NCBI RefSeq assembly: GCF_033597815.2 | Contig: NZ_CP166245.1 | Span: 434,001-498,000 of the forward strand | Reading direction: 5' to 3' | From: Staphylococcus sp. KG4-3 | GTDB taxonomy: Bacteria > Bacillota > Bacilli > Staphylococcales > Staphylococcaceae | Length of the DNA stretch: 64,000 nt | Shown: positions 1 through 10,259 of the stretch, piece by piece | How the letters are laid out: every line of letters starts with the position of its first letter | How positions within the stretch are numbered: the first letter of the stretch is position 1 | Notes under the pieces: generated by a model | The model's input: the letters and a program-made list of their open reading frames with translations, nothing else | Told to the model about the DNA's origin: nothing | The model's database searches: none | Position numbers and translations under genes: made by a program

Positions 1-1106
1 GTTCGCTCGTATTAATAGGCGGTGATCCGGGTATTGGTAAATCAACATTACTTTTACAAATTTGTGCAGCATTATCACAATCTAAAAATGTGTTGTATAT
101 TACAGGTGAGGAATCGTTAAATCAAACCAAATTAAGAGCAGAAAGATTAGATGAGGACTCAAGTCAATTAAATGTGTTTGCTGAAACAGATTTAGAAGTT
201 ATACATGAAACAGTTAAGCAACTCAAACCAGATCTACTTGTAGTAGACTCAATCCAAACTATTTTCCATCCAGAAATTAGTTCGGCTCCAGGTTCTGTGT
301 CGCAAGTTAGAGAAAGTACGCAAAGTTTAATGAATATAGCGAAACAATTGAATATAGCTACATTTATAGTGGGGCATGTTACGAAAGAAGGTCAAATAGC
401 TGGTCCGCGTTTACTTGAACATATGGTAGATACAGTCCTTTACTTCGAAGGCGACGAGCATCACGCGTATCGCATTTTAAGAGCAGTTAAAAACCGTTTT
501 GGCTCTACAAATGAGATGGGTATCTTTGAGATGCAGCAAACTGGATTAAAAGGAGTTAAGAACCCGTCGGAAATGTTCCTTGAAGAACGTTCGACTAATG
601 TACCTGGTTCAACTATTGTCTCTACAATGGAAGGTACGAGACCGTTACTTATAGAAGTACAAGCGTTAGTGACTCCAACTACATTTAATAATCCAAGACG
701 TATGGCGACAGGGATCGATCATAATAGATTGAGTTTGCTCATGGCAGTGTTAGAAAAGAAAGAGAATTATTTACTACAACAACAGGACGCTTATATTAAA
801 GTGGCTGGGGGCGTACGTTTAACAGAACCAGCTGTAGATTTAGGTATTGTTGTTGCAACTGCATCAAGTTTTAAAGATTTAACAGTTGATGGTTTAGACT
901 GCTTTATTGGAGAAGTAGGACTCACAGGGGAAGTTAGACGAGTTTCTCGTATAGAGCAACGTGTACAAGAAGCGGAAAAATTAGGGTTTAAGCGTGTAAT
1001 TATTCCAGAATCAAATATTGGTGGATGGCAATTTCCAAATGATATCAAGGTCATTGGTGTTAAGAATGTCCATGAAGCATTAAAATATGCACTAACAAAA
1101 CAATAA
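1..1106 (+). CDS. radA: DNA repair protein RadA, 5' end outside the window
   Basis: RadA is a RecA-like ATPase that helps process recombination intermediates and branch migration. The reading frame is open from the first base of the window, so the gene starts upstream and the N-terminal zinc finger is not seen. The first visible residues hold the Walker A motif [10 protein letters not shown], followed by a Walker B-like LLVVDSIQ. The RadA-specific KNRFGSTNE motif lies near residue 165 of the visible part. The C-terminal third is the Lon-protease-like domain ([24 protein letters not shown]). The downstream neighbour yacL is the usual staphylococcal one. The identification is secure; only the start is missing. 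Confidence 0.97.
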   Translation, partial: SLVLIGGDPGIGKSTLLLQICAALSQSKNVLYITGEESLNQTKLRAERLDEDSSQLNVFAETDLEVIHETVKQLKPDLLVVDSIQTIFHPEISSAPGSVSQVRESTQSLMNIAKQLNIATFIVGHVTKEGQIAGPRLLEHMVDTVLYFEGDEHHAYRILRAVKNRFGSTNEMGIFEMQQTGLKGVKNPSEMFLEERSTNVPGSTIVSTMEGTRPLLIEVQALVTPTTFNNPRRMATGIDHNRLSLLMAVLEKKENYLLQQQDAYIKVAGGVRLTEPAVDLGIVVATASSFKDLTVDGLDCFIGEVGLTGEVRRVSRIEQRVQEAEKLGFKRVIIPESNIGGWQFPNDIKVIGVKNVHEALKYALTKQ

Positions 1107-1186
1107 TTTAAAAACACAAAGCTATTTAGGTTAAGTATATATTTTGTTTAGCCTGAATGACTTTCTAAAGGAAGGTGAGTTAACCT

Positions 1187-2245
1187 GTGAATATTATAAG
1201 ACTCATTGTTATCTTGTGCTATATTATCTTGGGTGCAAGTATAGGTGTGTATCTATTACCAGAAATAGTCAATGACGCTGGTCTAAACCATTTACCCCTA
1301 TTAACAAATACTTATTTCAATGGGCTGCTAGGGATTATTATATTCTTTTTAATCTTTGGTTGGTTTATTAAAAAAGCAACATATGCTTTAAAAGAATTAG
1401 AACAAACAATTATGCGTCAAAGTGCAGTAGAAATATTATTTGCTACAATTGGACTAATGATAGGTTTATTAATTTCTGTTATGATATCTTTTATTTTTCA
1501 AATTATCGGCAATAATGTCATTAATCATTTTGTGCCAATTATAGTTACGATTATTTTAGGTTATTTCGGCTTTCAGTTTGGTTTGCGAAAGCGTGATGAA
1601 ATGTTGCTATTTTTACCAGAAAATATGGCGCGTTCAATGTCTATTAATGCACGTAATGCGGTACCTAAAATTATTGATACAAGTGCCATTATTGACGGGC
1701 GTATATTAGATATTATCGAGTGTGGCTTTATTGACGGAGAAATATTAATTCCTCAAGGGGTTATTAATGAACTTCAAGTCGTTGCAGATGCGAACGATAG
1801 TGTTAAACGTGAAAAAGGCCAAAGAGGTTTAGATATATTAAATGAATTATATGATACCAATCATCCAACGAGAATTATACACCCAACTAAGTCTCATAGT
1901 GATATCGATGCGATGTTAATTAAATTAGCGCAACATTATAGAGCACATATTATAACAACGGATTTTAATCTCAATAAAGTATGTCATGTTCAAGGTATTC
2001 AAGCGTTAAACGTTAATGATTTATCTGAAGCAATCAAACCTTCAGTGCACCAAGGTGATCGCTTTAAACTATTGCTTACTAAAATGGGGAAAGAATCTGG
2101 TCAAGCAGTAGGTTATTTAGATGACGGTACTATGGTCGTTGTAGATAACGCTAAAAAACATATAGGTGAACATATCGATTTAGAAGTAATTAGTTTGTTA
2201 CAAACTTCTTCAGGTCGAATAATTTTTGCAAAAAAAATAAATTAA
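1187..2245 (+). CDS. yacL: PIN/TRAM domain membrane protein YacL
   Basis: The protein has 352 aa. About four hydrophobic segments fill the first 135 residues. They are followed by a PIN nuclease-like domain with the acidic motif DTSAIIDGR near residue 165 and TTDFNLNK near residue 260, then a C-terminal TRAM-type domain. This is the architecture of the YacL family found between radA and gltX in Firmicutes. Its substrate is not firmly known; the PIN domain suggests RNA cleavage and TRAM suggests RNA binding. The start is GTG, preceded by a strong AAAGGAAGGTGAG ribosome binding site at about 1167-1179. An imperfect hairpin follows the stop. Confidence 0.9.
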   Translation: MNIIRLIVILCYIILGASIGVYLLPEIVNDAGLNHLPLLTNTYFNGLLGIIIFFLIFGWFIKKATYALKELEQTIMRQSAVEILFATIGLMIGLLISVMISFIFQIIGNNVINHFVPIIVTIILGYFGFQFGLRKRDEMLLFLPENMARSMSINARNAVPKIIDTSAIIDGRILDIIECGFIDGEILIPQGVINELQVVADANDSVKREKGQRGLDILNELYDTNHPTRIIHPTKSHSDIDAMLIKLAQHYRAHIITTDFNLNKVCHVQGIQALNVNDLSEAIKPSVHQGDRFKLLLTKMGKESGQAVGYLDDGTMVVVDNAKKHIGEHIDLEVISLLQTSSGRIIFAKKIN

Positions 2246-2669
2246 TTTGTAAGTAAAGGTTTCATTTGGAATTGTAGCGTCCACAGTTACAGTTTTACAT
2301 GAAGCCTTTGTTTTTAACTGCTTGAAAAATTAAGCAGAACTATAAGATAATTTAAGCACAGTGATATCATATTACTAGCTAAAGTGCTACAATAGATAGC
2401 GAAATTATATTTCTATAAAAGTGGATTGTTTATTCAGTTGTATAAAATTATGCAAAGTGCTTTTTAGATTAGGATACTTTAAAAAATTATAAGCTATGGT
2501 ATGCTTAATAAGCGATAATCATAAACTTATTAATAGTTGAGCGTTATTTTCTTAGTGAACTACACATAGGTGAGTTAACGTACGTTCAGCCTATTTACTG
2601 TGTGAATTTGTGTAACTTGAATATTAACTTAACCAATAAAAACAAACATTTAAAACGGGAGTGAACATA
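2246..2669 (+). other. intergenic region and gltX leader
   Basis: This 424-base region holds no credible gene. It contains the possible yacL terminator, a weak promoter candidate (TTTAAA at 2478-2483, 16-bp spacer, TATGCT at 2500-2505 with an extended TG), and a perfect 10-bp palindrome AACGTACGTT at about 2578-2587 upstream of gltX. No T-box-like antiterminator was found here. The palindrome may be an operator or a leader hairpin, but nothing in the sequence says which. Confidence 0.4.
2255..2315 (+). terminator. possible terminator after yacL
   Basis: AAAGGTTTCAT at 2255-2265 can pair with ATGAAGCCTTT at 2299-2309 with one wobble pair, and an inner short helix is possible. A run of T follows. 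The loop is long, so this is a moderate candidate. Confidence 0.4.
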
Positions 2670-4124
2670 ATGAGTGATCGTGTAAGAGTGAGATATGCAC
2701 CGAGTCCAACAGGCTATTTGCATATCGGTAATGCAAGAACTGCATTATTTAACTATTTATTTGCTAAACATTATGATGGAGATTTTGTAATTCGTATTGA
2801 AGATACGGATAGTAAACGTAACTTAGTTGATGGAGAATCATCACAATTTGATAATTTAAAATGGTTAGGCATAGAATGGGATGAATCTGTAGATAAAGAT
2901 AAAGGTTATGGACCTTATCGCCAGTCAGAACGCGCAGAAATTTATAACCCATTAATTAAGCAATTATTAGATGAAGATAAAGCTTATAAATGTTATATGA
3001 CTGAAGACGAATTAGAAGAAGAGCGTGAACAACAAATTGCACGCGGTGAAATGCCTCGTTACGGTGGTAAACATGCACACTTAACAGAAGAAGAACGTCA
3101 ACAGTTCGAAGCTGAAGGTCGTCAACCATCTATACGTTTCCGTGTACCAAAAGATACGACATTCTCATTTAATGACATGGTAAAAGGTGAAATTTCGTTT
3201 GATTCAAATAATATGGGTGACTGGGTCATCGTTAAGAAAGACGGCGTACCTACTTATAACTTTGCCGTAGCAATAGACGATCATTATATGGAAATTTCTG
3301 ACGTGATTCGTGGAGACGACCATATTTCTAATACACCAAAGCAGTTAATGATTTTTGAAACATTTGGTTGGGAAGCGCCTAGATTTGCCCATATGTCGCT
3401 TATAGTCAATGAAGAACGTAAAAAATTAAGTAAACGTGATGGACAAATCTTACAATTCATCGAACAATACCGTGATTTAGGTTATTTACCAGAAGCGCTA
3501 TTTAACTTTATTACATTGTTAGGTTGGTCACCAGAAGGTGAAGATGAAATTTATTCTCCAGAAGAATTTATTAAGATTTTTGATGAAAAACGTTTATCTA
3601 AGTCACCAGCATTTTTCGATAAACAAAAACTAGCTTGGGTTAATAACCAATATATGAAACAAAAAGATAGTGAAACGGTATTTGAATTAGCATTGCCACA
3701 TCTAATTAAAGCAGAGTTGATTCCTGAAAATCCAACTGAAGAAGATTTAGATTGGGGACGTAAACTTGTAGCACTTTACCAAAAAGAAATGAGTTATGCT
3801 GGAGAAATCGTACCTTTATCTGAGTTATTCTTCCGCGATGAACAAATTTTAGGTGATGACGAGCAAGAGGTGATAAATGGTGAACAAGTACCTGAACTTA
3901 TGAATCATTTATACGGTAAATTAGAAGTACTTGAGCCATTTGAAGCGGTAGAAATTAAAAAAACGATCAAAGAAGTTCAAAAAGAGACAGGTATTAAAGG
4001 TAAACAATTATTCATGCCTATCCGTGTAGCTGTAACTGGCCAAATGCACGGACCTGAACTACCAAATACAATTGAAGTTTTAGGTAGAGAAAAAGTATTA
4101 TCTCGTTTAAAAAAATATGTTTAA
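2670..4124 (+). CDS. gltX: glutamyl-tRNA synthetase
   Basis: This class I aminoacyl-tRNA synthetase charges tRNA(Glu). In staphylococci it also charges tRNA(Gln), which GatCAB then amidates. The protein has 484 aa, the family's usual length. The HIGH-type motif YLHIGN lies near residue 16 and the KLSKR motif (KKLSKRDG) near residue 252. An in-frame GTG lies at 2661, but it sits directly on the GGGAG ribosome binding site, so ATG at 2670 ([15 protein letters not shown]) is chosen. It stands between yacL and the cysteine T-box as in S. aureus. Confidence 0.98.
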   Translation: MSDRVRVRYAPSPTGYLHIGNARTALFNYLFAKHYDGDFVIRIEDTDSKRNLVDGESSQFDNLKWLGIEWDESVDKDKGYGPYRQSERAEIYNPLIKQLLDEDKAYKCYMTEDELEEEREQQIARGEMPRYGGKHAHLTEEERQQFEAEGRQPSIRFRVPKDTTFSFNDMVKGEISFDSNNMGDWVIVKKDGVPTYNFAVAIDDHYMEISDVIRGDDHISNTPKQLMIFETFGWEAPRFAHMSLIVNEERKKLSKRDGQILQFIEQYRDLGYLPEALFNFITLLGWSPEGEDEIYSPEEFIKIFDEKRLSKSPAFFDKQKLAWVNNQYMKQKDSETVFELALPHLIKAELIPENPTEEDLDWGRKLVALYQKEMSYAGEIVPLSELFFRDEQILGDDEQEVINGEQVPELMNHLYGKLEVLEPFEAVEIKKTIKEVQKETGIKGKQLFMPIRVAVTGQMHGPELPNTIEVLGREKVLSRLKKYV

Positions 4125-4189
4125 AGTAAAGTTTTAGCATGTAAAGATTGTGTTAAATTGATAATACTTGAAAAATTACATCAAACAAC

Positions 4190-4455
4190 CTATGATTAAC
4201 ATTGAAAATGGCAAAGGATTAGTATGTGATGGAAGTGTATAGAGAGTGTGCGGTAGCTGCAAGCACATCACTGAAATTACGGAATGCACCTTTGTGCAAA
4301 TGAATTAAATAAACTTTAAAGAGTAAACAAAAGTCGTTTTAGTTTGGATCATTGCGAATGCATTTAAACAAGTGGCTGTGTTTAAAATAAGAGTGGAACC
4401 GTGCTAAAGCAAAAGCGCCTCTAACAATTTTAGTTAGGGGTGCTTTTTTTATAAG
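4190..4455 (+). promoter_or_regulatory. cysteine T-box leader of cysE-cysS
   Basis: T-box riboswitches sense uncharged tRNA and release a terminator. Visible parts are a stem I start near 4205 (GGAAGTGTATAGAGAG), a specifier candidate TGC (cysteine) at 4285-4287 in the context GGAATGCACC, and the antiterminator T-box GTGGAACCGTG at about 4392-4402. The terminator arms follow at once. Specifier and downstream genes agree: cysteine synthesis and cysteinyl-tRNA charging should rise when tRNA(Cys) is uncharged. The rest of the 343-base gap before cysE shows no gene. Confidence 0.88.
4411..4450 (+). terminator. T-box terminator hairpin
   Basis: GCGCCTCTAAC pairs with GTTAGGGGTGC (two G-U pairs) around a short A/T loop, followed by seven T. 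This is the attenuator of the cysteine T-box. It is mutually exclusive with the antiterminator at about 4392-4402. Confidence 0.9.
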
Positions 4456-4467
4456 GAGGTAGCAACC

Positions 4468-5118
4468 TTGTTTAAATTTTTAAGAAGAATTAAAGATGAT
4501 GTGAATATGGTGTTTGAACAAGACCCAGCTGCGCGTACTACGTTAGAAGTTATTACATCTTATGCAGGTGTACATGCGGTTTGGAGCCATTTGATTGCAC
4601 ATGAACTGTATAAAAAGAAAAAGTATGTTTTGGCTAGGCTTATTTCTCAAGTTACACGTTTTTTTACAGGTATTGAGATACATCCAGGTGCCCAAATCGG
4701 TAGACGTTTGTTTATTGATCACGGTATGGGTGTAGTCATTGGAGAGACATGTCGTATTGGTGATAATGTAACGATTTATCAAGGAGTTACTTTAGGTGGA
4801 ACTGGTAAAGAGAAAGGGAAACGCCACCCAGATATCGGTGATAATGTATTAATTGCTGCAGGCGCAAAAGTGCTTGGTAATATAACAATTAATGCTAACG
4901 TGAATATTGGGGCTAATTCAGTAGTATTAAATTCAGTGCCAAGTTATTCAACTGTAGTAGGTATACCAGGACATATCGTGAAACAAGATGGCAGACGTAT
5001 CGGGAAAACGTTTGACCACCGTAATTTACCGGACCCAATTTACGAGCAATTAAAAGAATTAGAAAAACAACTTGAGAAAACAAGAAATGGAGAGATTCAA
5101 GATGATTACATTATATAA
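4468..5118 (+). CDS. cysE: serine O-acetyltransferase
   Basis: CysE makes O-acetylserine from serine and acetyl-CoA, the first dedicated step of cysteine synthesis. The protein has 216 aa. An N-terminal helical part is followed by the left-handed beta-helix hexapeptide repeats ([47 protein letters not shown]), which carry the active-site His and Asp. The start is TTG with a perfect AAGGAGG site eight bases upstream. It overlaps cysS by 17 bases, so the two are co-transcribed behind the T-box. Confidence 0.96.
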   Translation: MFKFLRRIKDDVNMVFEQDPAARTTLEVITSYAGVHAVWSHLIAHELYKKKKYVLARLISQVTRFFTGIEIHPGAQIGRRLFIDHGMGVVIGETCRIGDNVTIYQGVTLGGTGKEKGKRHPDIGDNVLIAAGAKVLGNITINANVNIGANSVVLNSVPSYSTVVGIPGHIVKQDGRRIGKTFDHRNLPDPIYEQLKELEKQLEKTRNGEIQDDYII

Positions 5119-6502
5119 TACATTAACACGTCAAAAAGAGACGTTCGAGCCTATTGAACCAGGTAAAGTGAAAATGTATGTTTGTGGACCGACAGTGTAT
5201 AATTACATCCATATTGGTAATGCAAGACCAGCAATAAACTATGACGTAGTAAGAAGATATTTTGAATATCAAGGCTATGAAGTCATTTATGTATCTAACT
5301 TCACTGATGTGGATGACAAGTTAATCAAGCGTTCTAAGGAGCTAGATGAATCAGTTGAAACGATCGCGGATCGTTACATCAAAGCGTTTTATGAAGATGT
5401 AGGTGCTTTAAATGTAAAAAAAGCGACATCAAATCCACGTGTAATGAATCACATGGACGAAATAATCAAGTTTATAAAAGAACTTGTAGATGAAGGCAAT
5501 GCATATGAAAGCGCTGGCGATGTTTACTTTAGAACACGGAAATTTGAAGATTACGGCAAATTAAGTCATCAGTCACTTAATGACCTAAAAGTGGGTGCAC
5601 GTATTGAACAAGGTGAACAGAAAGAAGATGCTTTAGATTTCACATTATGGAAAAAGGCTAAACCAGGTGAAATCAGCTGGGACAGCCCGTTTGGAGAAGG
5701 TAGACCAGGCTGGCACATCGAATGTTCAGTTATGGCATATCATGAACTAGGTGCGACAATTGATATCCACGCAGGCGGAACGGATTTACAATTCCCTCAC
5801 CACGAAAATGAAATTGCGCAGTCAGAAGCACATAACCATGCACCTTTCGCTAATTATTGGATGCATAACGGATTCATTAATATAGATAATGAAAAGATGA
5901 GTAAGTCGTTAGGTAATTTTGTATTAGTGCATGACATTATTAAACAAATTGACCCAGACGTTCTACGCTTTTTCATGATTAGTGTGCATTATAGAAGTCC
6001 TATTAATTATAATATGGAACTTGTAGAAGCTGCGAAAAGTGGCTTGGAACGTGTGCGTAATAGTTATCAAGCTATTGAAGAACGTGAAGCAATTGCAACA
6101 GATGTGGAAGATCAATCTGCTTACATTACTGAAATTGACAATATTTTAAAGCAATTTGAAACTGTGATGAACGATGACTTTAATACTGCAAATGCGATTA
6201 CAGCATGGTATGATTTAGCGAAATTAGCTAACAAATATGTGTTAGAAAACACTACTTCGATAAAAGTCTTAGCGCATTTTAAAGAAGTGTACCAAATATT
6301 TAGCGACGTGCTTGGCATTCCACTAAAAGATAAGGCAAGTGACGAATTGTTAGATGAGCAAGTTGAAGCTTTAATTGAAGAACGAAACAATGCTCGTAAA
6401 GAAAAAGACTTTGCACGTGCTGATGAAATTCGAGATCAATTAAAAGCACAAAACATTATACTAGAAGACACGGCTCAGGGTGTGAGATTTAAACGTGGCT
6501 AA
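5102..6502 (+). CDS. cysS: cysteinyl-tRNA synthetase
   Basis: This class I synthetase charges tRNA(Cys). The protein has 466 aa, as in S. aureus. The HIGH-type motif IHIGNARP is near residue 34 and KMSKS (EKMSKSLGN) near residue 267. Zinc ligands are visible in [16 protein letters not shown] and PHHENE. ATG at 5102 (MITLYNTLT) lies 10-15 bases after a GGAG site inside the end of cysE. An upstream in-frame TTG at 5072 is possible but would add residues not seen in homologues. Confidence 0.97.
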   Translation: MITLYNTLTRQKETFEPIEPGKVKMYVCGPTVYNYIHIGNARPAINYDVVRRYFEYQGYEVIYVSNFTDVDDKLIKRSKELDESVETIADRYIKAFYEDVGALNVKKATSNPRVMNHMDEIIKFIKELVDEGNAYESAGDVYFRTRKFEDYGKLSHQSLNDLKVGARIEQGEQKEDALDFTLWKKAKPGEISWDSPFGEGRPGWHIECSVMAYHELGATIDIHAGGTDLQFPHHENEIAQSEAHNHAPFANYWMHNGFINIDNEKMSKSLGNFVLVHDIIKQIDPDVLRFFMISVHYRSPINYNMELVEAAKSGLERVRNSYQAIEEREAIATDVEDQSAYITEIDNILKQFETVMNDDFNTANAITAWYDLAKLANKYVLENTTSIKVLAHFKEVYQIFSDVLGIPLKDKASDELLDEQVEALIEERNNARKEKDFARADEIRDQLKAQNIILEDTAQGVRFKRG

Positions 6503-6890
6503 TATTGATAATAAACTATTAAATCCACTAACACTTGCCTACATGGGTGATGCAGTTTTAGATCAACACGTAAGGGAATATATCGTACTAAAATTAAAAG
6601 CAAAACCTAATCGATTGCATCAAGAAGCAAAACGTTATGTCTCTGCTAAAAGTCAGGCTCAAACGCTTGAATTTTTAATGGAAAATAATTGGTTTACTGA
6701 AGATGAATTAGATATTGTTCGTCGAGGCAGAAACGCTAAAAGTTATACCAAAGCTAAAAATACAGATATACAAACATATAGAAAAAGTTCGGGCTTAGAA
6801 GCAGTCATTGGCTATTTATATTTAGAAAAAGAACAAGAGCGTTTGACGGCTTTATTGGAAAGAGTCGTACAAAATGTAAACGAAAGGTAG
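6495..6890 (+). CDS. mrnC: Mini-ribonuclease 3
   Basis: Mini-III is an RNase III-like enzyme without a dsRNA-binding domain that matures the ends of 23S rRNA. The protein has 131 aa and only the catalytic domain, with the acidic signature [15 protein letters not shown] near residue 16 and the C-terminal catalytic segment [10 protein letters not shown]. The start is GTG and overlaps the end of cysS by 8 bases. Together with rlmB and rae1 it forms an rRNA/mRNA-maturation cluster. Confidence 0.95.
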   Translation: MANIDNKLLNPLTLAYMGDAVLDQHVREYIVLKLKAKPNRLHQEAKRYVSAKSQAQTLEFLMENNWFTEDELDIVRRGRNAKSYTKAKNTDIQTYRKSSGLEAVIGYLYLEKEQERLTALLERVVQNVNER

Positions 6891-6897
6891 TGATAAT

Positions 6898-7647
6898 ATG
6901 GAAGGGATCGTAATCGTTGGGCGACATGCTGTAAAAGAAGCAATCGTTTCAGGCCATACAATTAATAAAATTTTAATTCAAGATACTATCAAAAAAGGCC
7001 AAATCAATGAAATTTTAAAAAAAGCAAATAGTAGAAAAATCATAGTTCAATCAGTACCGAAATCGAAAATAGATGGATTATCTGATTCTCCTCACCAAGG
7101 GATAGCGGCTTATATCGCACCATATGAATATGCAGATTTTGATGCGTTTTTAGAAAAGCAAAAAACTCAAGATAAGCTATCTACGGTATTAATATTAGAC
7201 GGTTTAGAGGACCCACATAATTTAGGTTCTATCTTGAGAACGGCAGATGCATCAGGTGTTGATGGTGTCATCATACCTAAGAGACGTTCAGTAGCGTTAA
7301 CGCAAACTGTCGCTAAAGCATCTACTGGTGCCATTCAGCATATACCAGTTATGCGAGTGACAAATTTAGCTAATACAATTGAAACATTAAAAGACAATGG
7401 CTATTGGGTCGTAGGTACAGAAGCGGATAATTCTACAGACTATAGAGAAATGGATGTAGCAATGCCGTTAGCAATCGTTATTGGTAGTGAAGGCCAAGGT
7501 ATGAGTCGTTTAGTTAAAGATAAATGTGATTTTTACATTAACATTCCGATGGTTGGACATGTAAATAGCTTAAATGCCTCAGTAGCGGCAAGTTTAATGA
7601 TGTACGAGGTATTTCGTAAACGTAACAACATTGGAGATAAGGTATGA
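6898..7647 (+). CDS. rlmB: 23S rRNA 2'-O-ribose methyltransferase, RlmB family
   Basis: This is a SPOUT-class (TrmH family) methyltransferase of 249 aa. An N-terminal substrate-binding domain spans roughly residues 1-80. The knotted SAM-binding domain carries [18 protein letters not shown], the [11 protein letters not shown] loop and [19 protein letters not shown]. coli RlmB methylates G2251 of 23S rRNA; the exact site here is inferred from family. The start lies seven bases after mrnC and the stop overlaps the rae1 start. Confidence 0.94.
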   Translation: MEGIVIVGRHAVKEAIVSGHTINKILIQDTIKKGQINEILKKANSRKIIVQSVPKSKIDGLSDSPHQGIAAYIAPYEYADFDAFLEKQKTQDKLSTVLILDGLEDPHNLGSILRTADASGVDGVIIPKRRSVALTQTVAKASTGAIQHIPVMRVTNLANTIETLKDNGYWVVGTEADNSTDYREMDVAMPLAIVIGSEGQGMSRLVKDKCDFYINIPMVGHVNSLNASVAASLMMYEVFRKRNNIGDKV

Positions 7648-8168
7648 AGGATAGGTACTTAATCATTGATGGATATAATATGATTGGTTATTCTCAGGAA
7701 TTGAGCCGCATTGCGCAAGATAATCTTGAGGAGGCACGTGAACAATTACTTATAGCGATAGCAAACTATAACGCAGTGATTGCAGATGAAGTCGTCTGTG
7801 TTTTTGATGCTTATGAGCAATCGGGTGCCCATTCTGAATATATGTATCACGGCGTTAAAACGATATTCACAAAAGAAAAAGAAACGGCAGATAGCTATAT
7901 TGAACGCTATGTGTATGATTTGTATGACAAACATACTAGACACATTACAGTTGTTACGAGTGATATGAGTGAGCAACATGCGATATTTGGCGCTGGAGCA
8001 TATCGTGTGTCTTCAAGAGAGATGTGGAGAGACTTAAGAGAAAATGAAGTGTCTGTATCTAAAAAATTAGATGGCTTTAATGAACAAAAACCACGAACTA
8101 GGATAGAACTTTCAAATGAGATTTTAGAAGAATTTGAAAAACTTAGACGTGGAGACAATCATCAATAA
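7644..8168 (+). CDS. rae1: NYN-domain endoribonuclease Rae1 (YacP)
   Basis: Rae1 of Bacillus is a ribosome-associated nuclease that cuts certain mRNAs in the A site. This 174-aa homologue has the NYN/PIN fold markers [10 protein letters not shown] at the N-terminus, VVCVFDAYE and [12 protein letters not shown]. Its ATG overlaps the rlmB stop (ATGA), so the genes are translationally coupled. Function is by homology. Confidence 0.9.
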   Translation: MKDRYLIIDGYNMIGYSQELSRIAQDNLEEAREQLLIAIANYNAVIADEVVCVFDAYEQSGAHSEYMYHGVKTIFTKEKETADSYIERYVYDLYDKHTRHITVVTSDMSEQHAIFGAGAYRVSSREMWRDLRENEVSVSKKLDGFNEQKPRTRIELSNEILEEFEKLRRGDNHQ

Positions 8169-8240
8169 AATTATTGTCCACTTGATTTTTGGAGCATAGT
8201 CGCTGTATCCTATCTTTACTTTTGAAGAAAGGAAGCTACT

Positions 8241-8816
8241 ATGTTAGAACCAAACAATCATGAATTCACAGCCTCAAAAAACGCAGAACTAAATATTTTT
8301 GAAAAGCATGATTTACCTAAAATATTTACAGCACTTATACCTTTAATACATAAAAGGTTAAAACATTTTTCTATTCATCCAAATGATCAAGAAGATTTGT
8401 GCCAAGAGGTGCTGATAAAACTTTTTCAAGCGTTTAGACATTTTGACTTTAAAAGTGCTATACCAATTGAACATTATGTGAATCGTGTTATTAAAAATGT
8501 AAAAAATGACTATATTCGTAAGAAGTTCTATGGTTATGAAAGGCAAACATTATTGATTAACGAGTTTATAGTGTCCTACAATAATAGTAAAATGGAGTGT
8601 CCTATAGACAAGCATCTCCTAGCTATAGAAGTAGGAGAATATATCCAACGATGTGTGTTAAACTTAACTAAGTTGGAACAAGTGGTTGTCATTTACTTAT
8701 TGAAAGATTATAAGCCAAAAGAAATTGCAGAATTATTAAATGTATCGAAGAAAGTAGTTTACAACGCGATACATCGTTGTAAAATAAAATTAAGATACCT
8801 TCTAGATGATTATTAA
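8241..8816 (+). CDS. sigH: sigma factor SigH (competence type)
   Basis: This is a 191-aa sigma-70 family protein. Region 2 is seen in DLCQEVLIKLFQAFRHFD (residues about 53-70). Region 4 is a helix-turn-helix near the C-terminus (KEIAELLNVSKKVVYNAIHR). In staphylococci the sigma factor at this place, between rae1 and rpmG, is SigH, which drives DNA-uptake (com) genes. It has its own ribosome binding site (AAAGGAAG) 72 bases after rae1. SigH proteins diverge fast, so the call relies on both synteny and domains. Confidence 0.9.
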   Translation: MLEPNNHEFTASKNAELNIFEKHDLPKIFTALIPLIHKRLKHFSIHPNDQEDLCQEVLIKLFQAFRHFDFKSAIPIEHYVNRVIKNVKNDYIRKKFYGYERQTLLINEFIVSYNNSKMECPIDKHLLAIEVGEYIQRCVLNLTKLEQVVVIYLLKDYKPKEIAELLNVSKKVVYNAIHRCKIKLRYLLDDY

Positions 8817-8866
8817 TTAGCGCTATTCAAAGGGTTGTATGGCGTGAATTGGTACGCGATTGACGA

Positions 8867-8896
8867 TTGACAATTGACTTAGATGTTATGTATAGT
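8867..8896 (+). promoter_or_regulatory. promoter before rpmG-secE-nusG
   Basis: A perfect -35 TTGACA (8867-8872), an 18-bp spacer and a -10 TATAGT (8891-8896) lie 34 bases upstream of rpmG. Three TTGAC words occur in a row here, so a neighbouring -35 may also be used. Confidence 0.55.
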
Positions 8897-8929
8897 AGAT
8901 TGGTATTATAATGAGTAAGGGGAAGTCTA

Positions 8930-9073
8930 ATGAAAAAAGTGCCATTAACTTGCGAAGTATGTGGTAGTAGAAATTATAACGTTCCCAAACAAAGCAATCT
9001 TGCATCTAGATTAGAATTGAAAAAGTTTTGTTCGAGATGTAATGCACATACGATGCACAAGGAATCAAAATAA
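8930..9073 (+). CDS. rpmG: 50S ribosomal protein L33
   Basis: A 47-aa protein beginning [12 protein letters not shown]. It carries two CxxC pairs (CEVC and CSRC), so it is a zinc-binding L33. The ribosome binding site is GTAAGGGGAAG. Staphylococci have several rpmG copies; this is the one next to secE. Confidence 0.93.
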   Translation: MKKVPLTCEVCGSRNYNVPKQSNLASRLELKKFCSRCNAHTMHKESK

Positions 9074-9210
9074 TATAACGACATATGAAAGTTCACGATT
9101 GAGTAAATATGCCCTTCCATTTAAGTTGAGAGTATTGTATTTGCTTGATTTGTTGTATGGAATAAGCAAATAAGGAATAACGAATAACGAAATATACGGA
9201 GGTCTTATAA

Positions 9211-9390
9211 ATGGCTAAAAAAGAAAATTTCTTCCAAGCCGTAAAGTCAGAAATGGAAAAGACAAGTTGGCCAACGAAAGAAGAATTATTTAAATACACA
9301 GTCATTGTTGTAGCTACAGTAGTATTTTTCTTAGTGTTCTTCTATGCCTTAGACTTAGGAATTGGTAGAATTATAGAATTAATTAAATAG
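9211..9390 (+). CDS. secE: preprotein translocase subunit SecE
   Basis: A 59-aa single-span SecE. An amphipathic N-terminal helix ([20 protein letters not shown]) carries the conserved TSWPTKEE motif, followed by one hydrophobic membrane segment. It forms the SecYEG channel. The ribosome binding site GGAGG lies nine bases before the ATG, and nusG follows after 14 bases. Confidence 0.96.
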   Translation: MAKKENFFQAVKSEMEKTSWPTKEELFKYTVIVVATVVFFLVFFYALDLGIGRIIELIK

Positions 9391-9404
9391 ATAGGAGTGA
9401 CGAC

Positions 9405-9953
9405 ATGTCTGAAGAAGTTGGCGCTAAGCGTTGGTATGCTGTGCATACTTATTCTGGTTATGAGAATAAAGTTAAAAAGAATTTAGAAAAACGTGTTGAA
9501 TCTATGAATATGACTGAAAAAATATTCAGAGTTGTTATACCAGAAGAAGAAGAGACACAAGTTAAAGATGGTAAAGCCAAAACATTAAGTAAAAAAACTT
9601 TCCCTGGTTATGTGTTAGTCGAATTAATTATGACTGATGAATCATGGTATATAGTAAGAAATACACCTGGTGTAACAGGATTTGTTGGTTCAGCTGGTGC
9701 TGGATCAAAACCTAATCCATTACTTCCAGAAGAAGCACGTTTCATTCTTAAACAAATGGGCATGAAAGAGAAAACAATTGATGTCCAAGTTGAATTAGGT
9801 GAGCAAGTGAGAATTAAATCAGGTCCGTTTGCTAACCAAGTTGGAGAAATTCAAGAAATTGAAACCGATAAATTCAAACTCACTGTTCTTGTAGACATGT
9901 TTGGTAGAGAAACACCAGTAGAAGTGGAATTTGATCAAGTAGAGAAATTATAA
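9405..9953 (+). CDS. nusG: transcription elongation/termination factor NusG
   Basis: A 182-aa protein with an NGN domain (RWYAVHTYSGYENKVKKNLE at the N-terminus, FPGYVLVELIM, VRNTPGVTGFVG) and a C-terminal KOW domain (GEQVRIKSGPFANQVGEIQEI). It binds RNA polymerase and affects pausing and termination. It lies immediately after secE, as in nearly all bacteria. Confidence 0.98.
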   Translation: MSEEVGAKRWYAVHTYSGYENKVKKNLEKRVESMNMTEKIFRVVIPEEEETQVKDGKAKTLSKKTFPGYVLVELIMTDESWYIVRNTPGVTGFVGSAGAGSKPNPLLPEEARFILKQMGMKEKTIDVQVELGEQVRIKSGPFANQVGEIQEIETDKFKLTVLVDMFGRETPVEVEFDQVEKL

Positions 9954-10021
9954 AGGTATATATGTGTTATAGCATTTATATAAGTAATGCTAGATTTGCT
10001 AAAGCAAGAAGTATTACTTTG

Positions 10022-10126
10022 CATGCATTAAGAACCCCTAATGATTAAAATGATAAAATTAGAGGAACGCCTGAGCGAGGCTCATGCATTAAGAACCCCT
10101 AATCATTAAAATGATAAGGGGTTCTA
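10022..10126 (+). repeat. hairpin repeat, locus A (two left arms, one right arm)
   Basis: A 35-nt segment CATGCATTAAGAACCCCTAA... occurs at 10022-10056 and again at 10083-10117 with one mismatch. The left arm AGAACCCCT (10031-10039 and 10092-10100) can pair with AGGGGTTCT at 10118-10126. Ahead of the second copy stands the head hairpin TGAGCGAGGCTCA (10072-10084). The same layout recurs at 29297, 30071 and 48518 with different arm sequences. Confidence 0.75.
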
Positions 10127-10135
10127 TAAAAAAAC
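10091..10135 (+). terminator. intrinsic terminator after nusG
   Basis: AGAACCCCT plus ATCAT pairs with ATGAT plus AGGGGTTCT around a small loop. The run after the stem is TATAAAAAAAC, poor in T, so efficiency is uncertain. The position between nusG and the rplK promoter fits a terminator. Confidence 0.6.
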
Positions 10136-10148
10136 TTACATTTTACCA

Positions 10149-10178
10149 TTGCTTTACGTAATGAATTAATGTTATAAT
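10149..10178 (+). promoter_or_regulatory. promoter of rplK-rplA
   Basis: -35 TTGCTT (10149-10154), 18-bp spacer, perfect -10 TATAAT (10173-10178). The transcript would start at the structured leader. Confidence 0.65.
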
Positions 10179-10180
10179 AC

Positions 10181-10259
10181 TGTGGTCGCGCTCATAGAGC
10201 GTTCATTTCGTCACGAAATGTAGAAGAGTGGGAGGACAAAACTCAGTCCTGTGACCACA
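10181..10259 (+). promoter_or_regulatory. structured leader of rplK (four-way junction)
   Basis: TGTGGTC (10181-10187) closes with GACCACA (10253-10259). Inside are three hairpins: CGCTC/GAGCG (10189-10201), CATTTCG/CGAAATG (10204-10220) and AGGAC/GTCCT (10233-10250). The third region contains GTGGGAGGA (10228-10236), which recurs before rplA. L1 autoregulates this operon in other bacteria by binding its mRNA; that this is the L1 site is inference. Confidence 0.65.

Noticed and set aside
791-1117. Open frame opposite radA, 108 codons
   Set aside because: It lies wholly within radA on the other strand, has no ribosome binding site and its composition is that of a complement shadow.
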